Assembly (NCBI GenBank): GCA_025935275.1
Contig: JAICVP010000125.1
Coordinates: 1 to 6,251, forward strand
Length of the DNA stretch: 6,251 nt
DNA from: Thermoleophilia bacterium
Lineage (GTDB): Bacteria > Actinomycetota > Thermoleophilia > Gaiellales > Gaiellaceae
Direction: 5' to 3'
Shown: positions 1 to 5,735 of the stretch, piece by piece
Numbering within the stretch: the first letter of the stretch is position 1
How the letters are laid out: every line of letters starts with the position of its first letter
Notes under the pieces: generated by a model
Told to the model about the DNA's origin: nothing
The model's database searches: none
Seen by the model: only the letters and a program-made list of their open reading frames with translations
Translations under genes and position numbers: made by a program

Positions 1-4
1 CTCC

Positions 5-1483
5 TCATTCGAACTTCAGGTAAGGCTCGAGGCCGTGGCGGCCGCCTTCCCGGCCGAAGCCGGACTCCTTGTACCCGCCGAACGGCGACGCCGGATCGAA
101 GCGGTTGTACGTGTTTGCCCAGATGACGCCGGCCCGCAGGCGCTGCGCCATCGACAGGATCCGCGAGCCCTTCTCCGTCCAGACGCCGGCCGACAGTCCG
201 TAGGGCGTGTTGTTCGCCTTCTCGACCGCCTCGTCGGGGGTGCGGAACGTCAGCACGGAGAGCACCGGGCCGAAGATCTCCTCCTGCGCGATCCGGTAGC
301 TCTGCACCACGTTGGTGAAGACCGTCGGCGGGAACCACCAGCCCTTCTCCGGCAGCCGGCACTCCGGCTGGAAGATCTCTGCGCCCTCCTCCTCCCCGGC
401 CGCCACGAGCTCCTTGATCTTCTCGAGCTGCTCCCGCGAGTTGATCGCGCCGATGTCCGTGTTCTTGTCGAGCGGGTCGCCGACCCGGAGCGTCCCCATT
501 CGCCGCTTCAGCTTCGCGATCACCTGCTCGTAGATGGACTCCTGCACGAGCAGCCGCGAGCCCGCGCAGCACACGTGCCCCTGGTTGAAGTAGATGCCGT
601 TGATGATCCCCTCGACCGCCTGGTCGAGCGGCGCGTCGTCGAAGATGATGTTCGCCGCCTTGCCGCCGAGCTCGAGGGTCAGCTTCTTCCCCGTGCCCGC
701 TAGCGCGCGCTGGATCTCCTTCCCGACCTCGGTCGAGCCGGTGAACGCAACCTTGTCGATGCCCGGGTGCTTGACGAGCTCAGCGCCCGCGCGCCCGTCG
801 CCGGTGACGATGTTCACGACTCCCGGCGGAAGCTCGGCCTGCCGGACGACGTCACAGAAGAGGAGCGCGGTGAGGGGTGTCGACTCGGCCGGCTTGAGCA
901 CGACGGTGTTCCCCGCCGCCAGCGCCGGCGCGATCTTCCACGAGAGCATGAGGAGGGGGAAGTTCCACGGGATGATCTGGCCCGCCACACCAAGCGGCTT
1001 CGGGTTGCGGTTCGGGAACGCGTACTCGAGCTTGTCCGCCCACCCCGCGTAATAGAAAAAGTGTGCGGCGGAGAGCGGAAGGTCGACGTCGCGAGATTCC
1101 CGGATCGGCTTGCCGCCGTCGAGCGACTCGAGTACCGCGAACTCGCGCGAGCGCTCCTGGAGGATGCGCGCGATGCGGTAGAGGTACTTCGCGCGCTCGG
1201 CCGGCGAGATGTCGGACCAGCCGTTCTCGAATGCCTCGCGACCCGCGTCGACCGCCAGGGCAACGTCCTCCGGCCCCGCGTAGGCCACCTCGGCGAGCGG
1301 CTCCTCGCTGGACGGGCTGATCGTCTGCTCGTGCTCGCCCGACTTCGGCTCCACCCATTCGCCGCCGACGAAGAGCCCGTAGCGGTCTTCGAGGGTGACG
1401 ACGTCGCGCGACTCGGGCGCGGGAGCGTAGTCGAATGCGGACGGGACCGGCGAGCGGTCTTGGCGCTTCTCGATGTCAGTCAA
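5..1483 (-). CDS. NAD(P)-dependent aldehyde dehydrogenase, probably acetaldehyde-oxidising partner of DeoC
   Basis: This is a complete 492-residue aldehyde dehydrogenase, the usual family length. Visible motifs are IPWN (171-174, oxyanion Asn174), KPAE (197-200, cofactor Lys197), GSTEVG (249-254, nucleotide loop), ELGGK (271-275, general base Glu271), GHVCCAGS (302-309, nucleophile most likely Cys305) and EEIFGP (401-406). The family's usual Gln/Glu before the nucleophile is His303 here. There is no signal peptide, so it should be cytosolic. The start is TTG, eight bases inside the end of deoC; I see no ATG or GTG in this frame near the N-terminus and no clear Shine-Dalgarno site, so translation is probably coupled to deoC. 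By context the substrate is inferred to be acetaldehyde released by DeoC, oxidised to acetate. The family is certain; the exact substrate is not, because aldehyde dehydrogenases are hard to assign from sequence alone. The stop lies four bases from the window edge, so any downstream partner is unseen. Confidence 0.95.
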   Translation of the reverse strand: MTDIEKRQDRSPVPSAFDYAPAPESRDVVTLEDRYGLFVGGEWVEPKSGEHEQTISPSSEEPLAEVAYAGPEDVALAVDAGREAFENGWSDISPAERAKYLYRIARILQERSREFAVLESLDGGKPIRESRDVDLPLSAAHFFYYAGWADKLEYAFPNRNPKPLGVAGQIIPWNFPLLMLSWKIAPALAAGNTVVLKPAESTPLTALLFCDVVRQAELPPGVVNIVTGDGRAGAELVKHPGIDKVAFTGSTEVGKEIQRALAGTGKKLTLELGGKAANIIFDDAPLDQAVEGIINGIYFNQGHVCCAGSRLLVQESIYEQVIAKLKRRMGTLRVGDPLDKNTDIGAINSREQLEKIKELVAAGEEEGAEIFQPECRLPEKGWWFPPTVFTNVVQSYRIAQEEIFGPVLSVLTFRTPDEAVEKANNTPYGLSAGVWTEKGSRILSMAQRLRAGVIWANTYNRFDPASPFGGYKESGFGREGGRHGLEPYLKFE

Positions 1484-2414
1484 GGGTGAAGTAGTCCGGG
1501 CTTTGGTAGCGGCCGGTCTTCTCCTTGCGGATCTGGAGCAGACAGTCGTTCAGTAGGGACGACGCGCCGAAGCGGAAGAGATCGGGCGTCATCCATTCGA
1601 CCCCCAGGGTCTCGTGCAAGAGGACGAGGTACTGCACTGCCTGCTTCGCATGGCGGATGCCGCCCGCTGGCTTCATCCCGATCTTGCGCCCGGTTTCCTC
1701 GTAGACATCGCGGATGGCCTCGAGCATGACGAGCGTGACGGGCAGCGTCGCGGCAGGCTGGATCTTGCCCGTGGAGGTCTTGATGAAGTCGGCGCCGCCC
1801 GCGATGGCGAGCAGGCTCGCGCGCCGGACGTTGTCGTAGGTGCCGAGCTCGCCCGTCTCGAGGATGACCTTGAGGTGAGCGTCCCCGCACGCCTCCTTCA
1901 CCCTGCGCACCTCGTCGTAGACCTTCGCGTAGTCACCGGCCAGGAAGGCGCCGCGGTCAATGACCATGTCGATCTCGTCGGCGCCCATCTCCACCACCCG
2001 GGCCGCCTCCTCGACCTTGATCTCGAGCGGCGACTGGCCCGAGGGAAACGCCGTCGCCACGGACGCCACCAGGACGCCGCTGCCCCGCACCCGCTCGAGC
2101 GCGACCGGGACGAGATTCGGATAGACGCACACCGCCGCCACCGGCGGCACGGTGAGGTCCGAGGGATCGGGCCGCATCGCCTTCGAGGAGAGCGCGGCGA
2201 CCTTGCCGGGAGTGTCGGCTCCTTCGAGGGTCGTCAGATCCATCATCCGCACGGCGAGGTCGAGCGCAAAGAGCTTCGACTCGCGCTTGATCGACCGGCG
2301 CGCAAGCGAGGCTGCGCGCTCCTCGACCGCGACCTGGTCGACCGAGCCGATGCGCGGGAGACGAGGCTCGAGCGGAAGCTCGAAGCCGCCCGGAAGAGCT
2401 GGCGCCTGCGCCAT
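1476..2414 (-). CDS. deoC: deoxyribose-phosphate aldolase (DeoC, class I aldolase)
   Basis: DeoC cleaves 2-deoxy-D-ribose 5-phosphate to glyceraldehyde 3-phosphate and acetaldehyde in deoxynucleoside catabolism, in the cytosol. All key elements of the TIM-barrel enzyme are present: AVCVYP (94-99), GADEIDMVID (144-153) with Asp149 matching E. coli Asp102, DFIKTSTGK (209-217) with Schiff-base Lys212 matching E. coli Lys167, GMKPAGGIR (246-254) with Lys248 matching Lys201, and the phosphate-site segment RFGASSLL (281-288). At 312 residues it is longer than the usual 220-260. The catalytic residues lie about 45 positions later than in E. coli, so the extra length is an N-terminal extension. The ATG lies 32 bases after the coiled-coil gene, without a Shine-Dalgarno site but with a -10-like TACACT six bases upstream. 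Its 3' end overlaps the aldehyde dehydrogenase start, consistent with co-expression. The function is very secure. Confidence 0.97.
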   Translation of the reverse strand: MAQAPALPGGFELPLEPRLPRIGSVDQVAVEERAASLARRSIKRESKLFALDLAVRMMDLTTLEGADTPGKVAALSSKAMRPDPSDLTVPPVAAVCVYPNLVPVALERVRGSGVLVASVATAFPSGQSPLEIKVEEAARVVEMGADEIDMVIDRGAFLAGDYAKVYDEVRRVKEACGDAHLKVILETGELGTYDNVRRASLLAIAGGADFIKTSTGKIQPAATLPVTLVMLEAIRDVYEETGRKIGMKPAGGIRHAKQAVQYLVLLHETLGVEWMTPDLFRFGASSLLNDCLLQIRKEKTGRYQSPDYFTLD

Positions 2415-2420
2415 GGAATC

Positions 2421-2426
2421 AGTGTA
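2421..2426 (-). promoter_or_regulatory. candidate -10 element for a leaderless deoC transcript
   Basis: On the minus strand the hexamer TACACT fits the TANNNT -10 consensus. It is followed by six bases (GATTCC) and then the deoC ATG. That spacing would place transcription initiation on or next to the A of the start codon. No purine-rich Shine-Dalgarno sequence is visible in the 32-base gap. I do not find a convincing -35 hexamer at 16-18 bases. Leaderless genes with exactly this layout are common in Actinobacteria. The call rests on one hexamer and its spacing, so it is tentative. Confidence 0.4.
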
Positions 2427-2446
2427 GCCCCGGAGAGGCCGCGGAC

Positions 2447-2914
2447 TCAGCCGGCGTCGGCGAGCAAGCCACCCTGCACGCGGGCGACGAAGGTGCTGAG
2501 ATCCGATTCCTTCTGCCCCAGACGGGCCTCAAGCTGGCGCAAGTGCTCCTCGCGCGCCTCGACCTCGTCTTCGCGCAGGTACATGTCCGCCTCGAACCGA
2601 GCCTCGCGCTCCTCGAGCTCCATCTCGCGGCGTTCGATGTCGAGGGCGCGCTGCTTGAGCTCCTGCTCCTGCTTCTCAAGCCGCTTCGCGCGCCGTTCGA
2701 GCCATTCAGGCGAGACCAAGCGCTCGCCGAAGAGATCCTCGTCCTGCTCGGCCGGAGGGGCGGGTTCCGGGTCAGGCGCGGGGGCCGGAGCGGCCGGCAC
2801 CGCCGACTGCTCGGGCGAGGACGTCATCGCGAAGATGTTGATGTTGGTCACCGACGACTTGTGGCGTCGGCGCCGCCTCACCCGCGTGGAGTGATGTCGA
2901 ATCTCCTCGGACAT
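2447..2914 (-). CDS. hypothetical coiled-coil protein with Arg-rich N-terminus
   Basis: I do not recognise the family. The 155 residues fall into four parts: a basic head (residues 1-20, with seven Arg and one Lys between residues 11 and 19), an Ala/Pro/Glu-rich linker (about 37-57), a short acidic stretch leading into SPEWLERR (68-75), and a charged Glu/Arg/Leu-rich helix (about 70-145) with the spacing of a coiled coil. There is no signal peptide or membrane segment, so it is probably cytosolic and oligomeric. The ATG at 2914 is preferred because the frame looks coding from there on; an internal ATG (Met30, at 2827) is possible but would remove the basic head. Neither start has a good Shine-Dalgarno site. 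The gene sits between a stem-loop region and deoC, 32 bases before the latter. Its neighbours do not reveal its role. Weak resemblance to cytoskeletal or scaffold coiled coils could be compositional only. Confidence 0.8.
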   Translation of the reverse strand: MSEEIRHHSTRVRRRRRHKSSVTNINIFAMTSSPEQSAVPAAPAPAPDPEPAPPAEQDEDLFGERLVSPEWLERRAKRLEKQEQELKQRALDIERREMELEEREARFEADMYLREDEVEAREEHLRQLEARLGQKESDLSTFVARVQGGLLADAG

Positions 2915-2947
2915 GCCGCTTCATGACAGTAATCGGCAGCAAATCCG

Positions 2948-2975
2948 GCGCATCCCTCGTTCGAGGGCCGTGCGC
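2948..2975 (-). terminator. imperfect stem-loop between the peptidase and coiled-coil genes, possible terminator
   Basis: Two nested inverted repeats are visible. The outer arms are GCGCA (2948-2952) and TGCGC (2971-2975). The inner arms are CCCTC (2954-2958) and GAGGG (2963-2967) around a four-base loop, with a 1/3-base internal asymmetry. It lies 23 bases beyond the peptidase stop and 33 bases before the next start. Neither strand follows it with more than three T residues, so it is not a classical strong intrinsic terminator. It could terminate weakly, act as an mRNA-stabilising 3' hairpin, or be a protein site. Confidence 0.4.
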
Positions 2976-2997
2976 TTTCGTCAACGCCTGGGCGCTT

Positions 2998-4503
2998 CTA
3001 GGACGCCGCGAGCTGCTCCTGGACGAGCGGCCGAGTGTCGAGGGGCTCGAAACCGATCCTGGCGGCGACGTCCTCGCTCGAGGGGCGAGTGCCTTCCGCG
3101 AACAGGCCGCGTAGGAAGTCCCCGGTCTCGCGACGCTCCCACCAGTCCGAGCCAATCGTTTCACGGAGGTAGGCGCGGAGCTGGGCCGCGCGAATCCAGG
3201 CCCGCAGGTAGTCGGCCGAGTAGAAGCCGTCGTCCATGTCGGCGAGATAGCCGTCGGGCCGATAGCGGAACCCGGTCGCGGCGCGCAGGCGCTCCGCGTA
3301 CTTGGGCGCGTAGTCGGGAGCGTGCTCGAAGTCGGCCCAAAGCTCGAGCTCGTAGTCCAGCTTCGCCGCGTAGCGCCGGAAAAGGATCACGTCGAGGAAG
3401 CGCGTCGCCTCGGCGTTCTCCTCGGCCTCGCTCGCGGACAGGTCGAAGTGCTCCGCGTGCCAGCCGGGCTCCCGGCTGACCGACTCGAGGAGGAACGAGT
3501 AGATCTCGGTCAGGGCATGGTCGCGGGAGAGGCGACGGAACGTGTACGGAAGCGCCGGGTCGACGCCTGCGTAGTGCAGTGCATGGCCAGCCTCGTGTAG
3601 CAGCCCCTGATAGTCGTGCAGACCGCCCTGCGCCCGGGTGATCAGGTGGACGACGTTGGGTGGGTCCGACGCGATCACGCAGGCCCGCGGGTTCTTCTGC
3701 GGCCGGTCGTCGAGGTCGAGGCGAATGTGCTCCTCGGAGGCCAGGTCGAAGCCGAGACGCGAGAGGCTCTCGAGGCACACGGGGACGGAGCGCTCCTTCG
3801 TGTACGTGTCGGCGAGCGGCGACAGTCGCCGCAGGTAGGAGACGTGGTACGAGGCGGGCTCCGCTTCGCGCCCGTCGCCGAGGATGCGCTCGACCCAGCG
3901 CTCGCGCAGTGAACCGTAGGACTCATCCTGCTCTCGCGCCGCCCGGCCGAGGGCGTCTGCGAGCGCGTGCAGGTCGATCGCCTTGCGCCGCGCGCTTCTC
4001 CCGACCGGATCGGGATCGCCGGAGAGCTCCGCGTCGAGCGCCTCGCCCGCCGCCAAGAGCTCCTGTCGGTCGTCGTTGAAGCCCGCGGAGGCGTCGGCCG
4101 CGAGATCGCCGAGCTCCTCGCGGTCGCCGTAGTCGTCGAGGATGGCGAGCATCGCCTGTGCCGAGCGGAGCGGCAGTGATTCTCCGTGGAACTCGACCCG
4201 CGCGGCGAGAAACTCGTTCTCGAAGCGGTCCATGCGCTCGGCCAGGTCGGCGACGACGATCCCGCCCAGGCAGGCCTCGCGGAGGCGGTAGAGGCGCTCT
4301 GCCTCCCCGTCGACGGCCGCGTCTTCCTCCTCGCGGAGACACTCGTGCTGCTCGCGGGTGAAGAGGTCGGCGTAGCGGGCGACGATCTCCGCCTGCTCGC
4401 TCGTCTCCTTCTCCCCCACGCGCACCGCGCGTGCCTCCTCGGCGCGCTCGTAGAGATAGCGGTTGAGCCGTTCCTCGAATTGCAACGCGGTCAAAGCTGC
4501 CAA
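2998..4503 (-). CDS. M3-like (thimet/oligoendopeptidase F-type) zinc metallopeptidase
   Basis: This is a cytosolic zinc peptidase of 501 residues with no signal peptide or membrane segment. The gluzincin motif HEAGH (303-307) supplies two His ligands and catalytic Glu304. The segment TEIYSFLLE (332-340) puts Glu333 26 residues after the second His, the position of the third zinc ligand in M3 enzymes such as thimet oligopeptidase, where a similar E..S..LE pattern follows. Near the C-terminus, FYSADYLRAW (427-436) resembles the Tyr-rich substrate-binding loop of M3 enzymes. The N-terminal half is mostly charged and helical, as expected for the lid of this fold. The protein is shorter than many M3 peptidases (about 560-700 residues). 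It starts at TTG, backed by a strong Shine-Dalgarno site, 12 bases after era, so it is probably the last gene of the era operon. Likely role: degradation of short peptides. Clan membership is strong; the exact subfamily is uncertain. Confidence 0.85.
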   Translation of the reverse strand: MAALTALQFEERLNRYLYERAEEARAVRVGEKETSEQAEIVARYADLFTREQHECLREEEDAAVDGEAERLYRLREACLGGIVVADLAERMDRFENEFLAARVEFHGESLPLRSAQAMLAILDDYGDREELGDLAADASAGFNDDRQELLAAGEALDAELSGDPDPVGRSARRKAIDLHALADALGRAAREQDESYGSLRERWVERILGDGREAEPASYHVSYLRRLSPLADTYTKERSVPVCLESLSRLGFDLASEEHIRLDLDDRPQKNPRACVIASDPPNVVHLITRAQGGLHDYQGLLHEAGHALHYAGVDPALPYTFRRLSRDHALTEIYSFLLESVSREPGWHAEHFDLSASEAEENAEATRFLDVILFRRYAAKLDYELELWADFEHAPDYAPKYAERLRAATGFRYRPDGYLADMDDGFYSADYLRAWIRAAQLRAYLRETIGSDWWERRETGDFLRGLFAEGTRPSSEDVAARIGFEPLDTRPLVQEQLAAS

Positions 4504-4508
4504 GGTCG

Positions 4509-4514
4509 TCCTTT
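4509..4514 (-). promoter_or_regulatory. ribosome binding site that fixes the peptidase TTG start
   Basis: On the minus strand AAAGGA is followed by CGACC and then the TTG codon at 4503, an ideal five-base spacing. It lies in the 12 bases after the era stop. It supports initiation at TTG rather than at an internal codon. Confidence 0.75.
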
Positions 4515-4515
4515 C

Positions 4516-5376
4516 CTAGATTCCGAAGCGTTCGAGGACATTGTCGTCACGGCGCCAGTGCGGCCGCACCTTGACCTGCAGCTCGAGGTAGACCTTCCCG
4601 CCGAGCAGCCGCTCGATCTCCGGCCTCGCGCCCGCGCCGATCGCCTTGATCATGCTTCCGCCCTTGCCGATCAGGATGCCCTTCTGCGACTCGGTCTCGA
4701 CGACGAGGATCGCGTGCACGCGGCCTTCCTCGAGCTCCTCGACCTCGACGCCGACTGCGTGCGGCACTTCGTCGCGGGTGAGCGCGAGAGCCTGCTCGCG
4801 GACGAGCTCGGCGATCCGCGTCTCGAGGGGAAGGTCGGTCGCCTCGCCCTCCCCGAAGTAGAGCGGCCCTTCGGGCAGCAAGGCGACGAGGTCGGCGCGA
4901 AGGGGTTCCAGCCCCTCGGCCCGCGTTGCACTGATCGGGTGGAGCGCATGAAAGTCCCCCAGTCCCGCGGCCACCTGAATCTGCGCGGCGATCCTTTCGG
5001 GTCGTAGCCGGTCAACCTTGTTCAGCGCAATCACGACCGGCTGCCCGGAGGCGAAGAGGCGCTCGGCGACGAAGCGATCGCCGGAACCGATCGCCTCGTC
5101 CGCGGCCAGGACGAGGAGGTGCGCGTCGACGTCCTTGAGCGAGGCGTCCACGGTTCGCTGCATGCGCTCGGTGAGCGCGTCGCGCGGCCGCTGGAAGCCG
5201 GGGAGGTCGGTGAGGACGAGCTGGTAGCCGTCGCCGTTCACGACGGCGGCGATGCGGCGCCTGGTGGTCTGCGGCTTGTCCGACACGATCGCGACTTTTC
5301 CGCCCGCGAGCGCGTTGACGAGCGTGGATTTGCCGACGTTCGGGCGGCCGGCGACCGCGACGAAACCGCTCTTCAC
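4516..5376 (-). CDS. era: GTPase Era, 30S ribosome assembly / 16S rRNA 3'-end binding
   Basis: Era is a GTPase that binds the 3' end of 16S rRNA through a KH domain and helps mature the 30S subunit. From the proposed GTG start the product has 286 residues, a normal Era length. The G domain shows G1 GRPNVGKST (10-18), G2 region TTRRR (37-41), G3 DLPG (57-60; DTPG is more usual), G4 NKVD (119-122) and G5 SAT (149-151). The KH domain follows, with SQKGILIGKGG (230-240) and the Era-like ending VKVRPHWRRDDNVLERFGI (268-286). The frame is open to an ATG at 5493, but that would add 39 Arg/Pro/Ala-rich residues encoded entirely within cdd. The GTG at 5376 starts directly at the conserved N-terminus and overlaps the cdd stop as GTGA, so I take it as the true start. 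It has no strong Shine-Dalgarno site, and translational coupling to cdd is likely. The stop is TAG. Confidence 0.97.
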   Translation of the reverse strand: MKSGFVAVAGRPNVGKSTLVNALAGGKVAIVSDKPQTTRRRIAAVVNGDGYQLVLTDLPGFQRPRDALTERMQRTVDASLKDVDAHLLVLAADEAIGSGDRFVAERLFASGQPVVIALNKVDRLRPERIAAQIQVAAGLGDFHALHPISATRAEGLEPLRADLVALLPEGPLYFGEGEATDLPLETRIAELVREQALALTRDEVPHAVGVEVEELEEGRVHAILVVETESQKGILIGKGGSMIKAIGAGARPEIERLLGGKVYLELQVKVRPHWRRDDNVLERFGI

Positions 5377-5735
5377 AGCTCGAACGAGTCCGGCAGGAGC
5401 TCGTCCGGCCGGCGGACGAGCAGCTCGCCCTCGTGCATGAAGGCGACGCGGTCGAACCGAAACTCGTGCAGCCACTGGCGGCACGCGCCGCACGGCGAGG
5501 CCGTGATTCCGATCGCCTCGAAGTCGCCGGGCTTCGCCCCCTCGACGACGGCGCGGGCGATCGCGCAGCGCTCGGCGCAGATGCCGACGGGATACGAGGC
5601 GTTCTCGACGTTCACCCCGGTGACGACACGTCCGTCGCGCATGAGGGCAGCCGCGCCCACGAGGAACTTCGAGTACGGGGCGTATGCCGCCTGCGACGCT
5701 GCCGCCGCCGCTTCGTAGAGCTCCTGGTCCGTCAT
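5373..5735 (-). CDS. cdd: cytidine deaminase (homotetrameric type)
   Basis: Cdd hydrolytically deaminates cytidine and deoxycytidine to uridine and deoxyuridine in pyrimidine salvage, in the cytosol. The 120-residue protein is near the usual length of the short tetrameric class (about 130). It carries the substrate-binding NVENA (42-46), the catalytic CAE (53-55; zinc ligand Cys53 and proton shuttle Glu55) and PCGACRQ (81-87; zinc ligands Cys82 and Cys85). The tail LLPDSF (113-118) is typical of the family. The ATG start overlaps the stop of the upstream membrane protein as ATGA and is preceded by AGGTG at five-base spacing. The gene's own stop overlaps the era GTG, placing it in the middle of a translationally coupled trio. 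The identification is very secure. Confidence 0.97.
   Translation of the reverse strand: MTDQELYEAAAAASQAAYAPYSKFLVGAAALMRDGRVVTGVNVENASYPVGICAERCAIARAVVEGAKPGDFEAIGITASPCGACRQWLHEFRFDRVAFMHEGELLVRRPDELLPDSFEL

Noticed and set aside
767..1489. Plus-strand open frame of 240 codons opposite the aldehyde dehydrogenase
   Set aside because: It is antisense to an intact, motif-complete gene, and its Arg-rich translation has no domain.
1614..2894. Plus-strand open frame of 426 codons opposite deoC and the coiled-coil gene
   Set aside because: It is antisense to two well-supported genes, is extremely rich in Arg, and shows no recognisable motif. Long antisense frames are expected in G+C-rich coding DNA.
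2926..2931. TACTGT as a -10 element for the coiled-coil gene
   Set aside because: It fits TANNNT, but the distance to the ATG (11 bases) is not the leaderless spacing, and no -35 is visible at about 17 bases. The evidence is too weak to list as a feature.
2772..3164. Minus-strand frame of 130 codons covering the gap between the peptidase and the coiled-coil gene
   Set aside because: It overlaps the conserved 3' end of the peptidase and the 5' part of the coiled-coil gene in another frame and has no recognisable features. It is a shadow frame.
4186..5007. Plus-strand open frame of 273 codons opposite era and the peptidase
   Set aside because: It mirrors two conserved genes, spans their junction, has no family motif, and has the Asp/Leu/Arg-rich composition of an antisense shadow.
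5377..5493. Upstream extension of Era to an ATG at 5493
   Set aside because: The 39 added residues are Arg/Ala/Pro-rich, unlike Era N-termini, and lie wholly within cdd. The GTG at 5376 gives a standard-length protein and a GTGA overlap.
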